Source: Pseudomonas paralactis
Lineage (GTDB): Bacteria > Pseudomonadota > Gammaproteobacteria > Pseudomonadales > Pseudomonadaceae
Direction: 5' to 3'
NCBI RefSeq assembly: GCF_001439735.1
Contig: NZ_JYLN01000004.1
Coordinates: 124,001 to 188,000, forward strand
DNA: 64,000 bases
Position numbers and translations under genes: made by a program. The notes under the pieces are model-generated. The model saw only the letters and a program-made list of their open reading frames with translations, was not told the DNA's origin and did not search any database. This document shows positions 33,928 to 42,220 of the stretch, one piece after another. Every line of letters starts with the position of its first letter. Positions within the stretch are counted from its first letter, which is position 1.

Positions 33928-34854
33928 GTGAGTGAGCGTTCCAGTCATTGGCAATTGCAGACCATCGTCAGCCAGCTGCGCGGCGCGCGGGATCAGTGGC
34001 GAACGCGCAACGGTCGCTTGAGCGGCGAACACGGTGGCCGTGAATTGCCGTCCCGCGAGGCAGTGGCGCAGATCCTCGAAGCCTTGTGCGGCGCGCTATT
34101 TCCCATGCGCCTGGGCCCGGTGGATCTGCGTGAAGAAAGCGAAGACTTCTACGTGGGGCATACCCTCGACGTGGCGCTCAACGCCTTGCTGGCCCAGGCT
34201 CGCCTGGAGTTGCGCTACGCGGCACGTCAAGGCGGCGACGATGACAGCGGTGTGGATGCCCACGCCATTCGCCTGATCCAGGATTTCGCCCTGGCATTGC
34301 CGGCCCTGCGCAGCCTGTTGGATACCGACGTACTGGCCGCCTACCACGGCGACCCGGCCGCACGCAGTGTGGATGAAGTGCTGCTGTGCTACCCGGGCAT
34401 CCTGGCGGTGATCCACCATCGCCTGGCCCACCACCTGTACCGCGCAGGCTTGCCGCTGTTGGCGCGCATCAGTGCGGAAATCGCCCACTCGGCCACCGGC
34501 ATTGATATCCACCCCGGCGCGCAGATCGGTCCGAGTTTCTTCATCGACCACGGTACGGGCGTGGTGATTGGCGAGACGGCGATCATCGGCGAGCGCGTGC
34601 GTATCTACCAGGCGGTGACACTGGGGGCCAAGCGCTTCCCTGCCGATGAGGATGGGCAGTTGCAAAAAGGCCATCCACGCCACCCCATCGTTGAGAATGA
34701 TGTGGTGATCTACGCCGGGGCCACGATTTTGGGGCGGATCACCATCGGCCAGGGCTCGACCATTGGCGGTAATGTGTGGCTGACCCGCAGCGTGCCGGCG
34801 GGGGCGAATATCACCCAGGCGAACTTGCAGCATGATGATGGGGCGCAGAAGTAA
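33928..34854 (+). CDS. epsC: Serine O-acetyltransferase, EpsC type
   Basis: 308 residues, makes O-acetylserine for cysteine synthesis. GTG 33928 is chosen as start because AGGAG lies eight bases upstream; an ATG at 33901 is also in frame. The N-terminal helical region (about 1-170) precedes the left-handed beta-helix with hexapeptide repeats: IDIHPGAQIGPSFFIDHGTG, VVIGETAIIGERVRIYQAVT, ILGRITIGQGSTIGGNVWLT. The catalytic histidine is the one in FIDHGTG. It is divergent from dcyD, a good fit for shared sulfur control. It is longer at the N-terminus than E. coli CysE, as usual for EpsC. Confidence 0.9.
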   Translation: MSERSSHWQLQTIVSQLRGARDQWRTRNGRLSGEHGGRELPSREAVAQILEALCGALFPMRLGPVDLREESEDFYVGHTLDVALNALLAQARLELRYAARQGGDDDSGVDAHAIRLIQDFALALPALRSLLDTDVLAAYHGDPAARSVDEVLLCYPGILAVIHHRLAHHLYRAGLPLLARISAEIAHSATGIDIHPGAQIGPSFFIDHGTGVVIGETAIIGERVRIYQAVTLGAKRFPADEDGQLQKGHPRHPIVENDVVIYAGATILGRITIGQGSTIGGNVWLTRSVPAGANITQANLQHDDGAQK

Positions 34855-34877
34855 TACCTGAGCCAACCGCCGACCAG

Positions 34878-34966
34878 TGTGGGAGCTGGCTTGCCTGCGA
34901 TAGCGGTGTATTAGTCAACAGATGGGTGGCTGACCCACCGCTATCGCAGGCAAGCCAGCTCCCACA
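34878..34966. repeat. BIME (REP pair)
   Basis: Near-perfect mirror REP units (TGTGGGAGCTGGCTTGCCTG / CAGGCAAGCCAGCTCCCACA) lie after epsC and could fold into one long hairpin. The rest of the 360-bp gap up to betT holds the palindrome at 35094 and no gene. Confidence 0.9.
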
Positions 34967-35093
34967 TTTCGTATGAGTTTCAACGTAGGGTCGCTGAACG
35001 ATTTGCCTTCTTCAGCCGTCATACCAATCCCTGAGCTAGTGTAGGAATTACCTACCACTCAGCCCTGCGATTAGTCCAAAACTGCCTATTCAT

Positions 35094-35123
35094 GTTTAAC
35101 TTGAACGTTCGTTCAAGTTAAAC
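35094..35123. promoter_or_regulatory. Perfect palindromic operator upstream of betT
   Basis: A 14-bp arm GTTTAACTTGAACG and its exact complement CGTTCAAGTTAAAC are separated by TT, 93 bp before betT. The size and the TTGAAC/GTTCAA core suit a TetR-family repressor; BetI, the choline-responsive repressor of bet genes, is the obvious candidate, but its gene is not in this window. Confidence 0.7.
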
Positions 35124-35215
35124 CCGGTGGTTCGCTGCCCGCTCACAACAGGAGGCTTACCTTTGCTGAGTCCGTTTTTTACAGCCATATCCCGCAACCT
35201 TGAGGTGCATCGTTC

Positions 35216-37216
35216 ATGAGTGCATCGTCCACCCCTTCCAGCGGCATGGTGCGCATGAATGCGCCCGTTTTCTACTTTGCCGCCACCGTCATCCTGCTGT
35301 TTGGCATCACGGTCATCGCTATCCCGCAACAGGCCGGTGCCTGGCTGCTGGCGGCGCAAAACTGGGCGGCCAATACGGTCGGCTGGTATTACATGCTGGC
35401 GATGACCCTGTATCTGGTCTTCGTGGTGGTCACCGCGCTATCGGGCTACGGCAAGATAAAACTCGGTGCCGACCACGACGAGCCCGAATTCAGTTACCTG
35501 TCCTGGGCCGGCATGTTGTTCGCCGCCGGGATCAGCATCACGCTGTTTTTCTTCTGCGTCTCGGAGCCGTTGACGCACCTGGTGCAGCCGCCCCAGGGCG
35601 AAGCGATGAATGCCGATGCAGCGCGCCAGGCCATGCAGGTGCTGTTCCTGCATTGGGGCCTGCATGGTTGGGGCGTGTTTGCGTTCGTCGGCATGGCCCT
35701 GGCCTATTTCGCCTACCGGCATAACCTGCCGCTGGCCCTGCGCTCGGCGCTGTACCCGCTGATCGGCAAGCGCATCAATGGCCCTATCGGTTATGCGGTG
35801 GATGGCTTCGGCATCATCGCGACGGTGTTCGGCCTGGGCGCCGACATGGGCTTTGGCGTGTTGCACCTCAATTCCGGCCTGGACTACCTGTTTGGTATTG
35901 CCCATACCCAATGGATTCAGGTGGGCCTGATCACGTTGATGATGGGCGCGGCGATCATTGTCGCGGTGGCCGGTGTCGACAAGGGCGTGCGGGTGATGTC
36001 CGACATCAACATGCTGCTGGCCTGTGCGCTGCTGCTGTTTGTGTTGTTCGCAGGGCCTACCCAGCACTTGCTCAACACCTTGATCCAGAACATCGGTGAC
36101 TATTTGGGCGCGCTGCCGACCAAGAGTTTTGATGTGTACGCCTACAACGAGCCGAGCGACTGGCTGGGCGGCTGGACAGTGTTCTACTGGGCCTGGTGGA
36201 TCGCATGGTCGCCGTTCGTGGGTCTGTTTATCGCGCGCATCTCCCGTGGCCGCACCATCCGCGAGTTCGTGTTTGGCGTGCTGCTGATTCCGCTGGGCTT
36301 TACCCTGGCGTGGATGTCGATCTTCGGTAACAGCGCCATTGACCAAGTGCTCAACCATGGCATGGCCGCGCTGGGCCAGTCGGCCATCGATGACCCGTCG
36401 ATGAGTCTCTACCTGCTGCTGGAAACCTACCCGTGGAGCAAGACGGTAATCGCGGTCACGGTGTTTATCAGTTTTGTGTTCTTCGTGACCTCGGCGGACT
36501 CGGGCACTGTGGTGCTGTCCACCCTGTCGTCCAAAGGCGGCAATGCGGATGAAGACGGGCCGAAGTGGCTGCGGGTGTTCTGGGGCGCAATGACGGCCCT
36601 GGTGACCAGTGCCTTGCTGTTTGCCGGCAGTATCGATTCGTTGAAGTCTGCGGTGGTCCTGACCTCGCTGCCGTTCTCGCTGATTTTGCTGCTGATGATG
36701 TGGGGGCTGCACAAGGCGTTCTATCTGGAGTCGCAAAAACAGATTGCGCAGTTGCATTCCCTGGCGCCGATATCGGCTTCACGCAAAGGTCGAGGCGGCT
36801 GGCGCCAGCGCTTGAGCCAGGCCGTGCATTTCCCGTCGCGTGACGAGGTGTACCGTTTCCTCGACACCACGGTGCGCCCGGCGATCGAAGAAGTAACGGC
36901 CGTATTTGTCGAGAAGGGCCTCACGGTAGTAACCCAGCCCGACCCGTCCAACGACAGCGTCAGCCTCGAAATTGGCCATGGCGAGGAGCGTCCGTTTATC
37001 TATCAGGTGCAGATGCGCGGTTATTTCACGCCGTCGTTCGCCCTCGGTGGTATCGGCAAGAAAGAGATCAACAACCGTCGCTATTACCGGGCGGAAGTGC
37101 ACTTGAGCGAGGGCAGCCAGGACTACGACCTGGTCGGCTACACCAAAGAGCAGATCATCAACGACATCCTCGATCAGTACGAGCGCCACCTGCAGTTCCT
37201 GCACATGGTGCGCTGA
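35216..37216 (+). CDS. betT: BCCT-family choline/betaine transporter
   Basis: 666 residues, BetT-type secondary transporter of choline or related trimethylammonium compounds, driven by proton or sodium. Twelve membrane segments occupy about residues 15-510. The family signature segment is WTVFYWAWWIAWSPFVGLFI, with ISRGRTIREF next to it, and GLGADMGFGVLHLNSGLDYL precedes it. A long cytoplasmic C-terminal tail (about 530-666) is typical of BetT proteins that respond to osmotic stress. The palindrome 93 bp upstream suggests repression in the absence of choline. A strong hairpin follows the gene. Confidence 0.9.
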   Translation: MSASSTPSSGMVRMNAPVFYFAATVILLFGITVIAIPQQAGAWLLAAQNWAANTVGWYYMLAMTLYLVFVVVTALSGYGKIKLGADHDEPEFSYLSWAGMLFAAGISITLFFFCVSEPLTHLVQPPQGEAMNADAARQAMQVLFLHWGLHGWGVFAFVGMALAYFAYRHNLPLALRSALYPLIGKRINGPIGYAVDGFGIIATVFGLGADMGFGVLHLNSGLDYLFGIAHTQWIQVGLITLMMGAAIIVAVAGVDKGVRVMSDINMLLACALLLFVLFAGPTQHLLNTLIQNIGDYLGALPTKSFDVYAYNEPSDWLGGWTVFYWAWWIAWSPFVGLFIARISRGRTIREFVFGVLLIPLGFTLAWMSIFGNSAIDQVLNHGMAALGQSAIDDPSMSLYLLLETYPWSKTVIAVTVFISFVFFVTSADSGTVVLSTLSSKGGNADEDGPKWLRVFWGAMTALVTSALLFAGSIDSLKSAVVLTSLPFSLILLLMMWGLHKAFYLESQKQIAQLHSLAPISASRKGRGGWRQRLSQAVHFPSRDEVYRFLDTTVRPAIEEVTAVFVEKGLTVVTQPDPSNDSVSLEIGHGEERPFIYQVQMRGYFTPSFALGGIGKKEINNRRYYRAEVHLSEGSQDYDLVGYTKEQIINDILDQYERHLQFLHMVR

Positions 37217-37284
37217 TAGCGTTCCTCTCAAGTAGGTCTTTGCTGTAAAAGGAAGAGGCAGACTTAAGCGATTCAGCTGCTTAA

Positions 37285-37320
37285 AAGGCCCGGGAATATG
37301 CATATTCCCGGGCCTTATTT
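37285..37320 (+). terminator. Terminator of betT
   Basis: A perfect 16-bp inverted repeat (AAGGCCCGGGAATATG and its complement, with no spacer, 37285-37316) is followed by ATTT, 68 bp after betT and 28 bp before the next gene. The unspaced palindrome could also be read on both strands. Confidence 0.8.
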
Positions 37321-37343
37321 GCCCTAGATCAAGAGAGGATTCG

Positions 37344-38381
37344 ATGACGTACATTGCTGCCGAAAACCGCTATGAATCTATTCCCTATCGCCGCGTAGGC
37401 CGCAGTGGGTTGGTGCTGCCGGCCCTGTCCCTGGGGCTGTGGCACAACTTCGGCGACAGTACCCCGATCGACACCCAGCGCGCCCTGCTGCGTACGGCGT
37501 TCGACCTGGGTATCAACCACTTCGACCTGGCCAACAACTACGGCCCGCCCTATGGCAGCGCCGAGATCAACTTCGGCCGTTTGCTGCGTGAAGACTTCAA
37601 GCACTACCGCGACGAATTGATCATTTCCAGCAAAGCCGGCTGGGACATGTGGCCCGGTCCTTACGGCCAGGGTGGCGGTTCGCGCAAATACGTGTTGGCC
37701 AGCCTGGACCAGAGCCTGCAACGCCTGGGCGTCGATTATGTGGATATCTTCTATTCGCACCGTTTCGACCCCGACACGCCGCTGGAAGAAACCGCCGGCG
37801 CCCTTGCCACCGCTGTGCAGCAAGGCAAGGCGTTGTACATCGGTATCTCGTCTTATTCGGGGGTCAAAACCCGTGAAATCGCCGCGCTGCTGCAAGAGTG
37901 GAAAGTGCCGCTGTTGATTCACCAACCGGCTTATAACCTGCTCAACCGCTGGGTGGAAAAAGACCTGCTCGACACCACCGAAGAGCTCGGCGCCGGGGTG
38001 ATCGCCTTCACGCCGCTGGCCCAGGGTTTGTTGACCGATAAATACCTCAACGGGGTACCGGCCGATGCGCGGGTCAATCGTCCGGGTGGTGGCTCGTTGC
38101 AGGCCCAGCACCTGTCCGAAGCCAACATCGCCCATGTACGCGGCCTGAATGAAATCGCCAAGCGCCGTGGCCAGAGCCTGGCCCAGTTGGCGTTGGCGTG
38201 GACATTACGTGATCCACGGATAACCAGTGCGCTGATCGGCGCAAGCCGACCGGAGCAGATTATCGAGAACGTCGGGGCGTTGAAGAACTTGAGCTTCAGT
38301 GCTGAGGAACTGGCGGAGATTGATCGGTTTGCGCAGGAAGGTGGGATCAACTTGTGGGAAAAACCGTCCACCGCCGAATAA
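37344..38381 (+). CDS. Aldo/keto reductase, L-glyceraldehyde-3-phosphate reductase type
   Basis: 345 residues, NADPH-dependent aldo/keto reductase of the YghZ/Gpr (AKR14) type, also close to Kv-beta-like AKRs. The catalytic tetrad is visible: D and Y in FDLANNYGPPYG, K in ISSKAGWDMWPGPYGQG and H in YSHRFDPDTPLEET. The C-terminal coenzyme segment is LIGASRPEQIIENV. GAGAGGA lies before the ATG. A role in detoxifying methylglyoxal or reducing L-G3P is known for the family; it has no partner genes here. Confidence 0.88.
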   Translation: MTYIAAENRYESIPYRRVGRSGLVLPALSLGLWHNFGDSTPIDTQRALLRTAFDLGINHFDLANNYGPPYGSAEINFGRLLREDFKHYRDELIISSKAGWDMWPGPYGQGGGSRKYVLASLDQSLQRLGVDYVDIFYSHRFDPDTPLEETAGALATAVQQGKALYIGISSYSGVKTREIAALLQEWKVPLLIHQPAYNLLNRWVEKDLLDTTEELGAGVIAFTPLAQGLLTDKYLNGVPADARVNRPGGGSLQAQHLSEANIAHVRGLNEIAKRRGQSLAQLALAWTLRDPRITSALIGASRPEQIIENVGALKNLSFSAEELAEIDRFAQEGGINLWEKPSTAE

Positions 38382-38399
38382 GCTGCCGCACTCGGTAAA

Positions 38400-38490
38400 T
38401 GTGGGAGCCGGGCTTGCCCGCGATAGCGGTTTTTCAGCCAATAGTGCAGTGGCTGAACCACCGCTATCGCAGGCAAGCCAGCTTGCACAG
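38400..38490. repeat. BIME (REP pair)
   Basis: REP units in mirror orientation (TGTGGGAGCCGGGCTTGCCC and CGCAGGCAAGCCAGCTTGCA) lie between the convergent reductase and tauD genes; the right unit is degenerate at its end. Confidence 0.85.
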
Positions 38491-38507
38491 TTGATCTGCG
38501 CTGGATT

Positions 38508-39344
38508 CTAGAACGGCACATCCCCAAGAATCGTTGCCCGGTGCATCACCCGCCGCTGCGGCCGGTAGTCATCCACGGCGTAATGCTGGGTGACGCGGTT
38601 ATCCCAGAACGCTACGTCATTCTCCTGCCAACGCCAGCGAATGGTGAATTCCGGGCGGGTGGCGTGGGCGAACAGCAGCTTGAGAATGGCCTCGCTTTCG
38701 GCCGGTTCCAGTTCATTGATTCGGGTGGTGAAACCGTCGCTGACGAACAGCGATTTACGCCCACTGACCGGATGCGTACGCACCACCGGATGTGACAGCG
38801 GCGGGTTCTTGCGGCGGGTTTCTTCCCAGCGCAGCAAGTCTTCGGCGGTATTGCCAAAACGCTCCAGCGGAAAGGATTTGGTGAAATCGTGGGTGGCGGT
38901 GAGCCCGTTGAGCAATACCTTCAACGGTTCGGAAAGCGCCTCATACGCCGCAATGCCACTGGCCCACAGCGTATCGCCGCCAAACGCCGGCAGCAGCTTG
39001 GCACTGAGCACGGCGCCCAGAGCCGGCGTGGGCAGGAAGGTCACGTCGGTGTGCCAAACGGCGTTGTCACGCACGTCGGTGACCGCGGTGTCGAGGATCA
39101 GCACTTGCGGCTGTTCCGGCACGTTGGGGTAGATCGGGTGGATGTGCAGGTCGCCAAAATTGGCCGCGAAGCGTGCCTGTTGCTGCGGGGTGATCGGCTG
39201 GTCACGGAAGAACAGCACCGAATAGTGGAGCAACGCCTGTTCAATGGCGTCGCGCTGCTCAAGGTTCAGCGGCTGAGTGATGTCGACGCCACTGATCTGG
39301 GCGCCCAGGGCGGTGCTTAATGGGGTTATGTTCAGGCTGCTCAT
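38508..39344 (-). CDS. tauD: Taurine dioxygenase, TauD/TfdA family
   Basis: 278 residues, Fe(II)/2-oxoglutarate dioxygenase that converts taurine to aminoacetaldehyde and sulfite. Iron ligands are H and D in [10 protein letters not shown] and the distal H in RVMHRATI; the 2-oxoglutarate arginine lies in the same C-terminal stretch (QRRVMHR). The substrate-side N-terminus [20 protein letters not shown] is typical of TauD. It is last in the order tauABCD, 14 bp after tauC. Cytoplasmic. Confidence 0.93.
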   Translation of the reverse strand: MSSLNITPLSTALGAQISGVDITQPLNLEQRDAIEQALLHYSVLFFRDQPITPQQQARFAANFGDLHIHPIYPNVPEQPQVLILDTAVTDVRDNAVWHTDVTFLPTPALGAVLSAKLLPAFGGDTLWASGIAAYEALSEPLKVLLNGLTATHDFTKSFPLERFGNTAEDLLRWEETRRKNPPLSHPVVRTHPVSGRKSLFVSDGFTTRINELEPAESEAILKLLFAHATRPEFTIRWRWQENDVAFWDNRVTQHYAVDDYRPQRRVMHRATILGDVPF

Positions 39345-39358
39345 TGTGGACTCTTCAC

Positions 39359-40195
39359 TCAGTGTGCCTGGCCATGCCAGGGCACTAATTTACGCTGCAA
39401 GGCACGCAGGCCCATTTCCATGGCGAAGGCGATCAGGGCGATCACCAGGATGCCCAGCACCACCACATCGGTGACCAGAAACTGCGCTGCCGACTGCACC
39501 ATGAAACCCAGGCCGCTGGTGGCGGCAATCAACTCGGCGGCGACCAGGGTCGACCAGCCCACGCCCAGGCCGATACGCACACCGGTGAGGATGTCGGGCA
39601 GGGCGCTGGGCAGGATCACATGGCGAATCAGTTGCGCACGGGTGGCACCCAACGACTGCGCAGCCCGCAGCTTGGCCGGGTCGACGGTTCGCACCCCGGT
39701 TGCGGTGGCGATGGCGATCGGGGCGAAAATCGCCAGGTAAATCAGCAGCACCTTGGACAGCTCGCCAATGCCGCACCAGATCACGATCAGCGGCAGGTAG
39801 GCCAGCGGTGGAATCGGCCGGTAGAACTCGATCAACGGATCGAAAACGCCTCGGGCAATGCGGTTGGCGCCGATGGCAATCCCCACCGGCACGGCGGTCA
39901 GCACCGCAAAACCCAGGCCCACGCCGATGCGGCTCAGGCTCGCGCCCAGGTGCTGCCACAAGGTGGAATCCATGTAGCCGGTGGTCGCCAGCAGCCAGCC
40001 TTTTTGCAACACGGCGGACGGGGGCGGCAGGAACAGAGGTTCGATCAAGCCGGTGGCGGTCACTGCCCACCAAAGGGCGAGCAGAGCGAACAGGGTCAGC
40101 ACGCTGATCCAACGCGTGCTCAGGCTGCGGCGTACCGCAATAACGGCAGGTGACACCGGCTTGCTGGCCGTGGCGGAAAGTTCGTAGCTGCTCAT
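39359..40195 (-). CDS. tauC: Taurine ABC transporter permease
   Basis: 278 residues, SsuC/TauC-type permease with about six membrane segments ([20 protein letters not shown] at the start; [20 protein letters not shown] near the end) and the EAA loop [20 protein letters not shown]. The start overlaps the tauB stop by 4 bp. It forms the inner-membrane channel with tauA and tauB products. Confidence 0.93.
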   Translation of the reverse strand: MSSYELSATASKPVSPAVIAVRRSLSTRWISVLTLFALLALWWAVTATGLIEPLFLPPPSAVLQKGWLLATTGYMDSTLWQHLGASLSRIGVGLGFAVLTAVPVGIAIGANRIARGVFDPLIEFYRPIPPLAYLPLIVIWCGIGELSKVLLIYLAIFAPIAIATATGVRTVDPAKLRAAQSLGATRAQLIRHVILPSALPDILTGVRIGLGVGWSTLVAAELIAATSGLGFMVQSAAQFLVTDVVVLGILVIALIAFAMEMGLRALQRKLVPWHGQAH

Positions 40196-40971
40196 GCGTA
40201 TACCTGCCGTTGGGAGAACACTTTGCCCAGCACATGTTCACGGGTTTCGATAAAGCGCGGGTCGGACTTGATTGCGCGGGCTGATTCACCGGCGGCGTAA
40301 CGTTGGCCGAAATCCAGCTGCAGGCGTTCGACGATCTGGCCGGGGTTGGGCGCCAGCAGGATCAGGTCCGTGGCCAGGAACACTGCTTCCTCAATGTCAT
40401 GGGTAATCAGGAATACCGGCTTGGCCGTGCGCCGCCACACTTGCAGCAGCAACTCCTGCATTTGTTCGCGGGTAAAGGCATCCAGCGCGCCGAAGGGTTC
40501 GTCCATCAGCAATACGCGAGGGTCGGCCGCCAAGGCGCGGGCCAGGCCGACGCGCTGTTTCTGGCCGCCCGAGAGCTGCCAGATGCGCCGGCTGTCGAAA
40601 CCGGCCAGGTCCACCAGCGCGAGCATTTCGCGGGCGCGCACTTCGCGCTGCGCCTTGGGCACGCCGGCCAGTTCCAGGCCAAAGGCGACGTTGGCCAGCA
40701 CGTCCTGCCAGGGCAGCAGGGCGTCGTCCTGGAACACCACGCCGCGCTCGGCGCTGGGGCCCTTGACCGGCACGCCATCTAAGGTGATGCGCCCGGCAGA
40801 CGGTTCGACGAATCCGGCAATCAGGTTCAACAACGATGTCTTGCCACTGCCGGACGGGCCTAGGGCAACCAGCAGCTGCTGGGGCCCAAGCTCCAGTGAA
40901 ATATCGGACAGTACCGGTTCCGGGGCGCCTGGGTACTGTGCGCTGATGCGCTCCAGCTGTAGCAAGGCCAT
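40192..40971 (-). CDS. tauB: Taurine ABC transporter ATP-binding protein
   Basis: 259 residues, ATPase of the nitrate/sulfonate/taurine family. Walker A is GPSGSGKTS, the signature is LSGGQKQRV, Walker B is [15 protein letters not shown] and the switch is [12 protein letters not shown]. It lies between tauA (18 bp upstream) and tauC (overlap). Confidence 0.93.
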   Translation of the reverse strand: MALLQLERISAQYPGAPEPVLSDISLELGPQQLLVALGPSGSGKTSLLNLIAGFVEPSAGRITLDGVPVKGPSAERGVVFQDDALLPWQDVLANVAFGLELAGVPKAQREVRAREMLALVDLAGFDSRRIWQLSGGQKQRVGLARALAADPRVLLMDEPFGALDAFTREQMQELLLQVWRRTAKPVFLITHDIEEAVFLATDLILLAPNPGQIVERLQLDFGQRYAAGESARAIKSDPRFIETREHVLGKVFSQRQVYA

Positions 40972-40989
40972 CGCGATGAACTCCTTGGA

Positions 40990-41967
40990 TCAGTTAGTAA
41001 TGAACTTGGCGCTGACGTAAGGGGCGTAGTCGGGCAATACGGCATCGACCTTGCCTTGTTCCTTGAGGAACACAGCGGTATCGGTGACGGCCTTGGTGGT
41101 TGGTGCGCCCAGCAGGGTCACCTGGTCAGCGGCCAGCGGGTAGACGTTGCCTTGCAGCAGCAAGGGGATGTCGCTGGCCTTGGCGCCGGAGAGTTTCACC
41201 AGTTTGTCGACGTTGCCGGCATCGGCGAGCCAGGCTTGTGGGTCTTTGCGGTAGGCGGCGTAGGCATCCAGAGTGACCTTGGCGAAGGCGGTGACGATCT
41301 CCGGGTGCTTTTCGGCAAAATCCTTGCGCACGATCCAGGCATCGAACGTCGGCGCGCCGAACTTGGCCAGTTCGCCGGAGGTGATCAGCACTTTGCCGTT
41401 TTCCTTGGCCACGCCCAGGGCCGGGTCCCACACGTAGGTGGCGTCGATATCACCGCGCTTCCAGGCGGCAATGATGGCCGGCGGGGCGAGGTTGAGAATG
41501 GTGACTTTGGCCGGGTCGATGTTCCAGTGTTTCAGCGCGGCGAGCAGGCTGTAATGGCCGGTGGAGACGAAGGGCACGGCGATTTTTTTGCCGATCAGAT
41601 CCTGCGGGCTGTTGATCCCCGAACCGTTACGCGCCACCAGGGCTTCGGCGCCGCCGATCTGGGTGGCGACGAGGAAGGTTTGCACCGGGACTTTGCGGGT
41701 TATCGCGGCGGTGAGCGGGCTGGAACCGAGGTAGCCGATCTGCACGTCGCCGGAGGCAATGGCGGCGATGATGTCGGCGCCATTGTCGAATTTGCGCCAG
41801 TCGATTTTGGCATTGGTGGCCTTTTCATAGGCGCCGTCGGCTTGGGCGACTTTTGCCGGGTCTACGGTGGTCTGGTACGCAATGGTCACGTCCGCCGCCT
41901 GGGCAAACAGGCTGGCACCGGCCAGGGACAATGCAGCCAACAGGCGCAGAGGGGTCAGCAGTTTCAA
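40990..41967 (-). CDS. tauA: Taurine-binding periplasmic protein
   Basis: 325 residues, periplasmic sulfonate-binding protein. No ATG lies at the proper place: the chosen start is TTG at 41967, with AGGAG seven bases upstream, giving signal peptide MKLLTPLRLLAALSLAGASL, cut near AQAADVT. A TTG five codons further upstream is in frame but lies inside the ribosome-binding site. Mature motifs are TIAYQTTVDPAKVAQADGAY, IDWRKFDNGADIIAAIASGD and YLGSSPLTAAITR, as in TauA. An inverted repeat at 42028-42056 lies just upstream. Confidence 0.92.
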   Translation of the reverse strand: MKLLTPLRLLAALSLAGASLFAQAADVTIAYQTTVDPAKVAQADGAYEKATNAKIDWRKFDNGADIIAAIASGDVQIGYLGSSPLTAAITRKVPVQTFLVATQIGGAEALVARNGSGINSPQDLIGKKIAVPFVSTGHYSLLAALKHWNIDPAKVTILNLAPPAIIAAWKRGDIDATYVWDPALGVAKENGKVLITSGELAKFGAPTFDAWIVRKDFAEKHPEIVTAFAKVTLDAYAAYRKDPQAWLADAGNVDKLVKLSGAKASDIPLLLQGNVYPLAADQVTLLGAPTTKAVTDTAVFLKEQGKVDAVLPDYAPYVSAKFITN

Positions 41968-42027
41968 GGGGAAGCTCCTCAATCAGGCGGCCGAGGGTCG
42001 GCGTGAGAGGAGACTAAATGATCTAAT

Positions 42028-42056
42028 AATTCGAAAATAAATAACTTTTTCGAATT
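42028..42056. promoter_or_regulatory. Inverted repeat upstream of tauA
   Basis: AATTCGAAAA and TTTTCGAATT form a perfect 10-bp inverted repeat around a 9-nt AT-rich spacer, 60-90 bp before the tauA start. It is a candidate operator; in Pseudomonas tau genes answer to CysB-type sulfate-starvation control, but this site was not matched to a known consensus. Confidence 0.5.
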
Positions 42057-42104
42057 AGCTTATGAGAGGAAATGGCGACGCCTGTTTTCAGGCTGGCAGA
42101 ATAA

Positions 42105-42188
42105 TGTGTGGCTTGCCTGCGATAGCGGTGTATCAGTCAACAGGTGGGTTGCTGACCCACCGCTATCGCAGGCAAGCCAGCTCCCACA
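42105..42188. repeat. BIME (REP pair)
   Basis: Mirror REP units (TGTGGCTTGCCTGCGATAGC / GCTATCGCAGGCAAGCCAGC) sit between tauA's upstream region and the end of gshA. The middle is almost identical to the BIME at 34878. Confidence 0.88.
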
Positions 42189-42220
42189 CAAGCCAGCTCC
42201 CCAGGGGAGCGAGCCTTAGG

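Noticed and set aside
34878..34966. Possible CRISPR-like repeat arrays from recurring GTGGGAG...GCAAGCC units
   Set aside because: Units occur as mirrored pairs at scattered intergenic sites without regular spacers or cas genes; they are REP/BIME elements.
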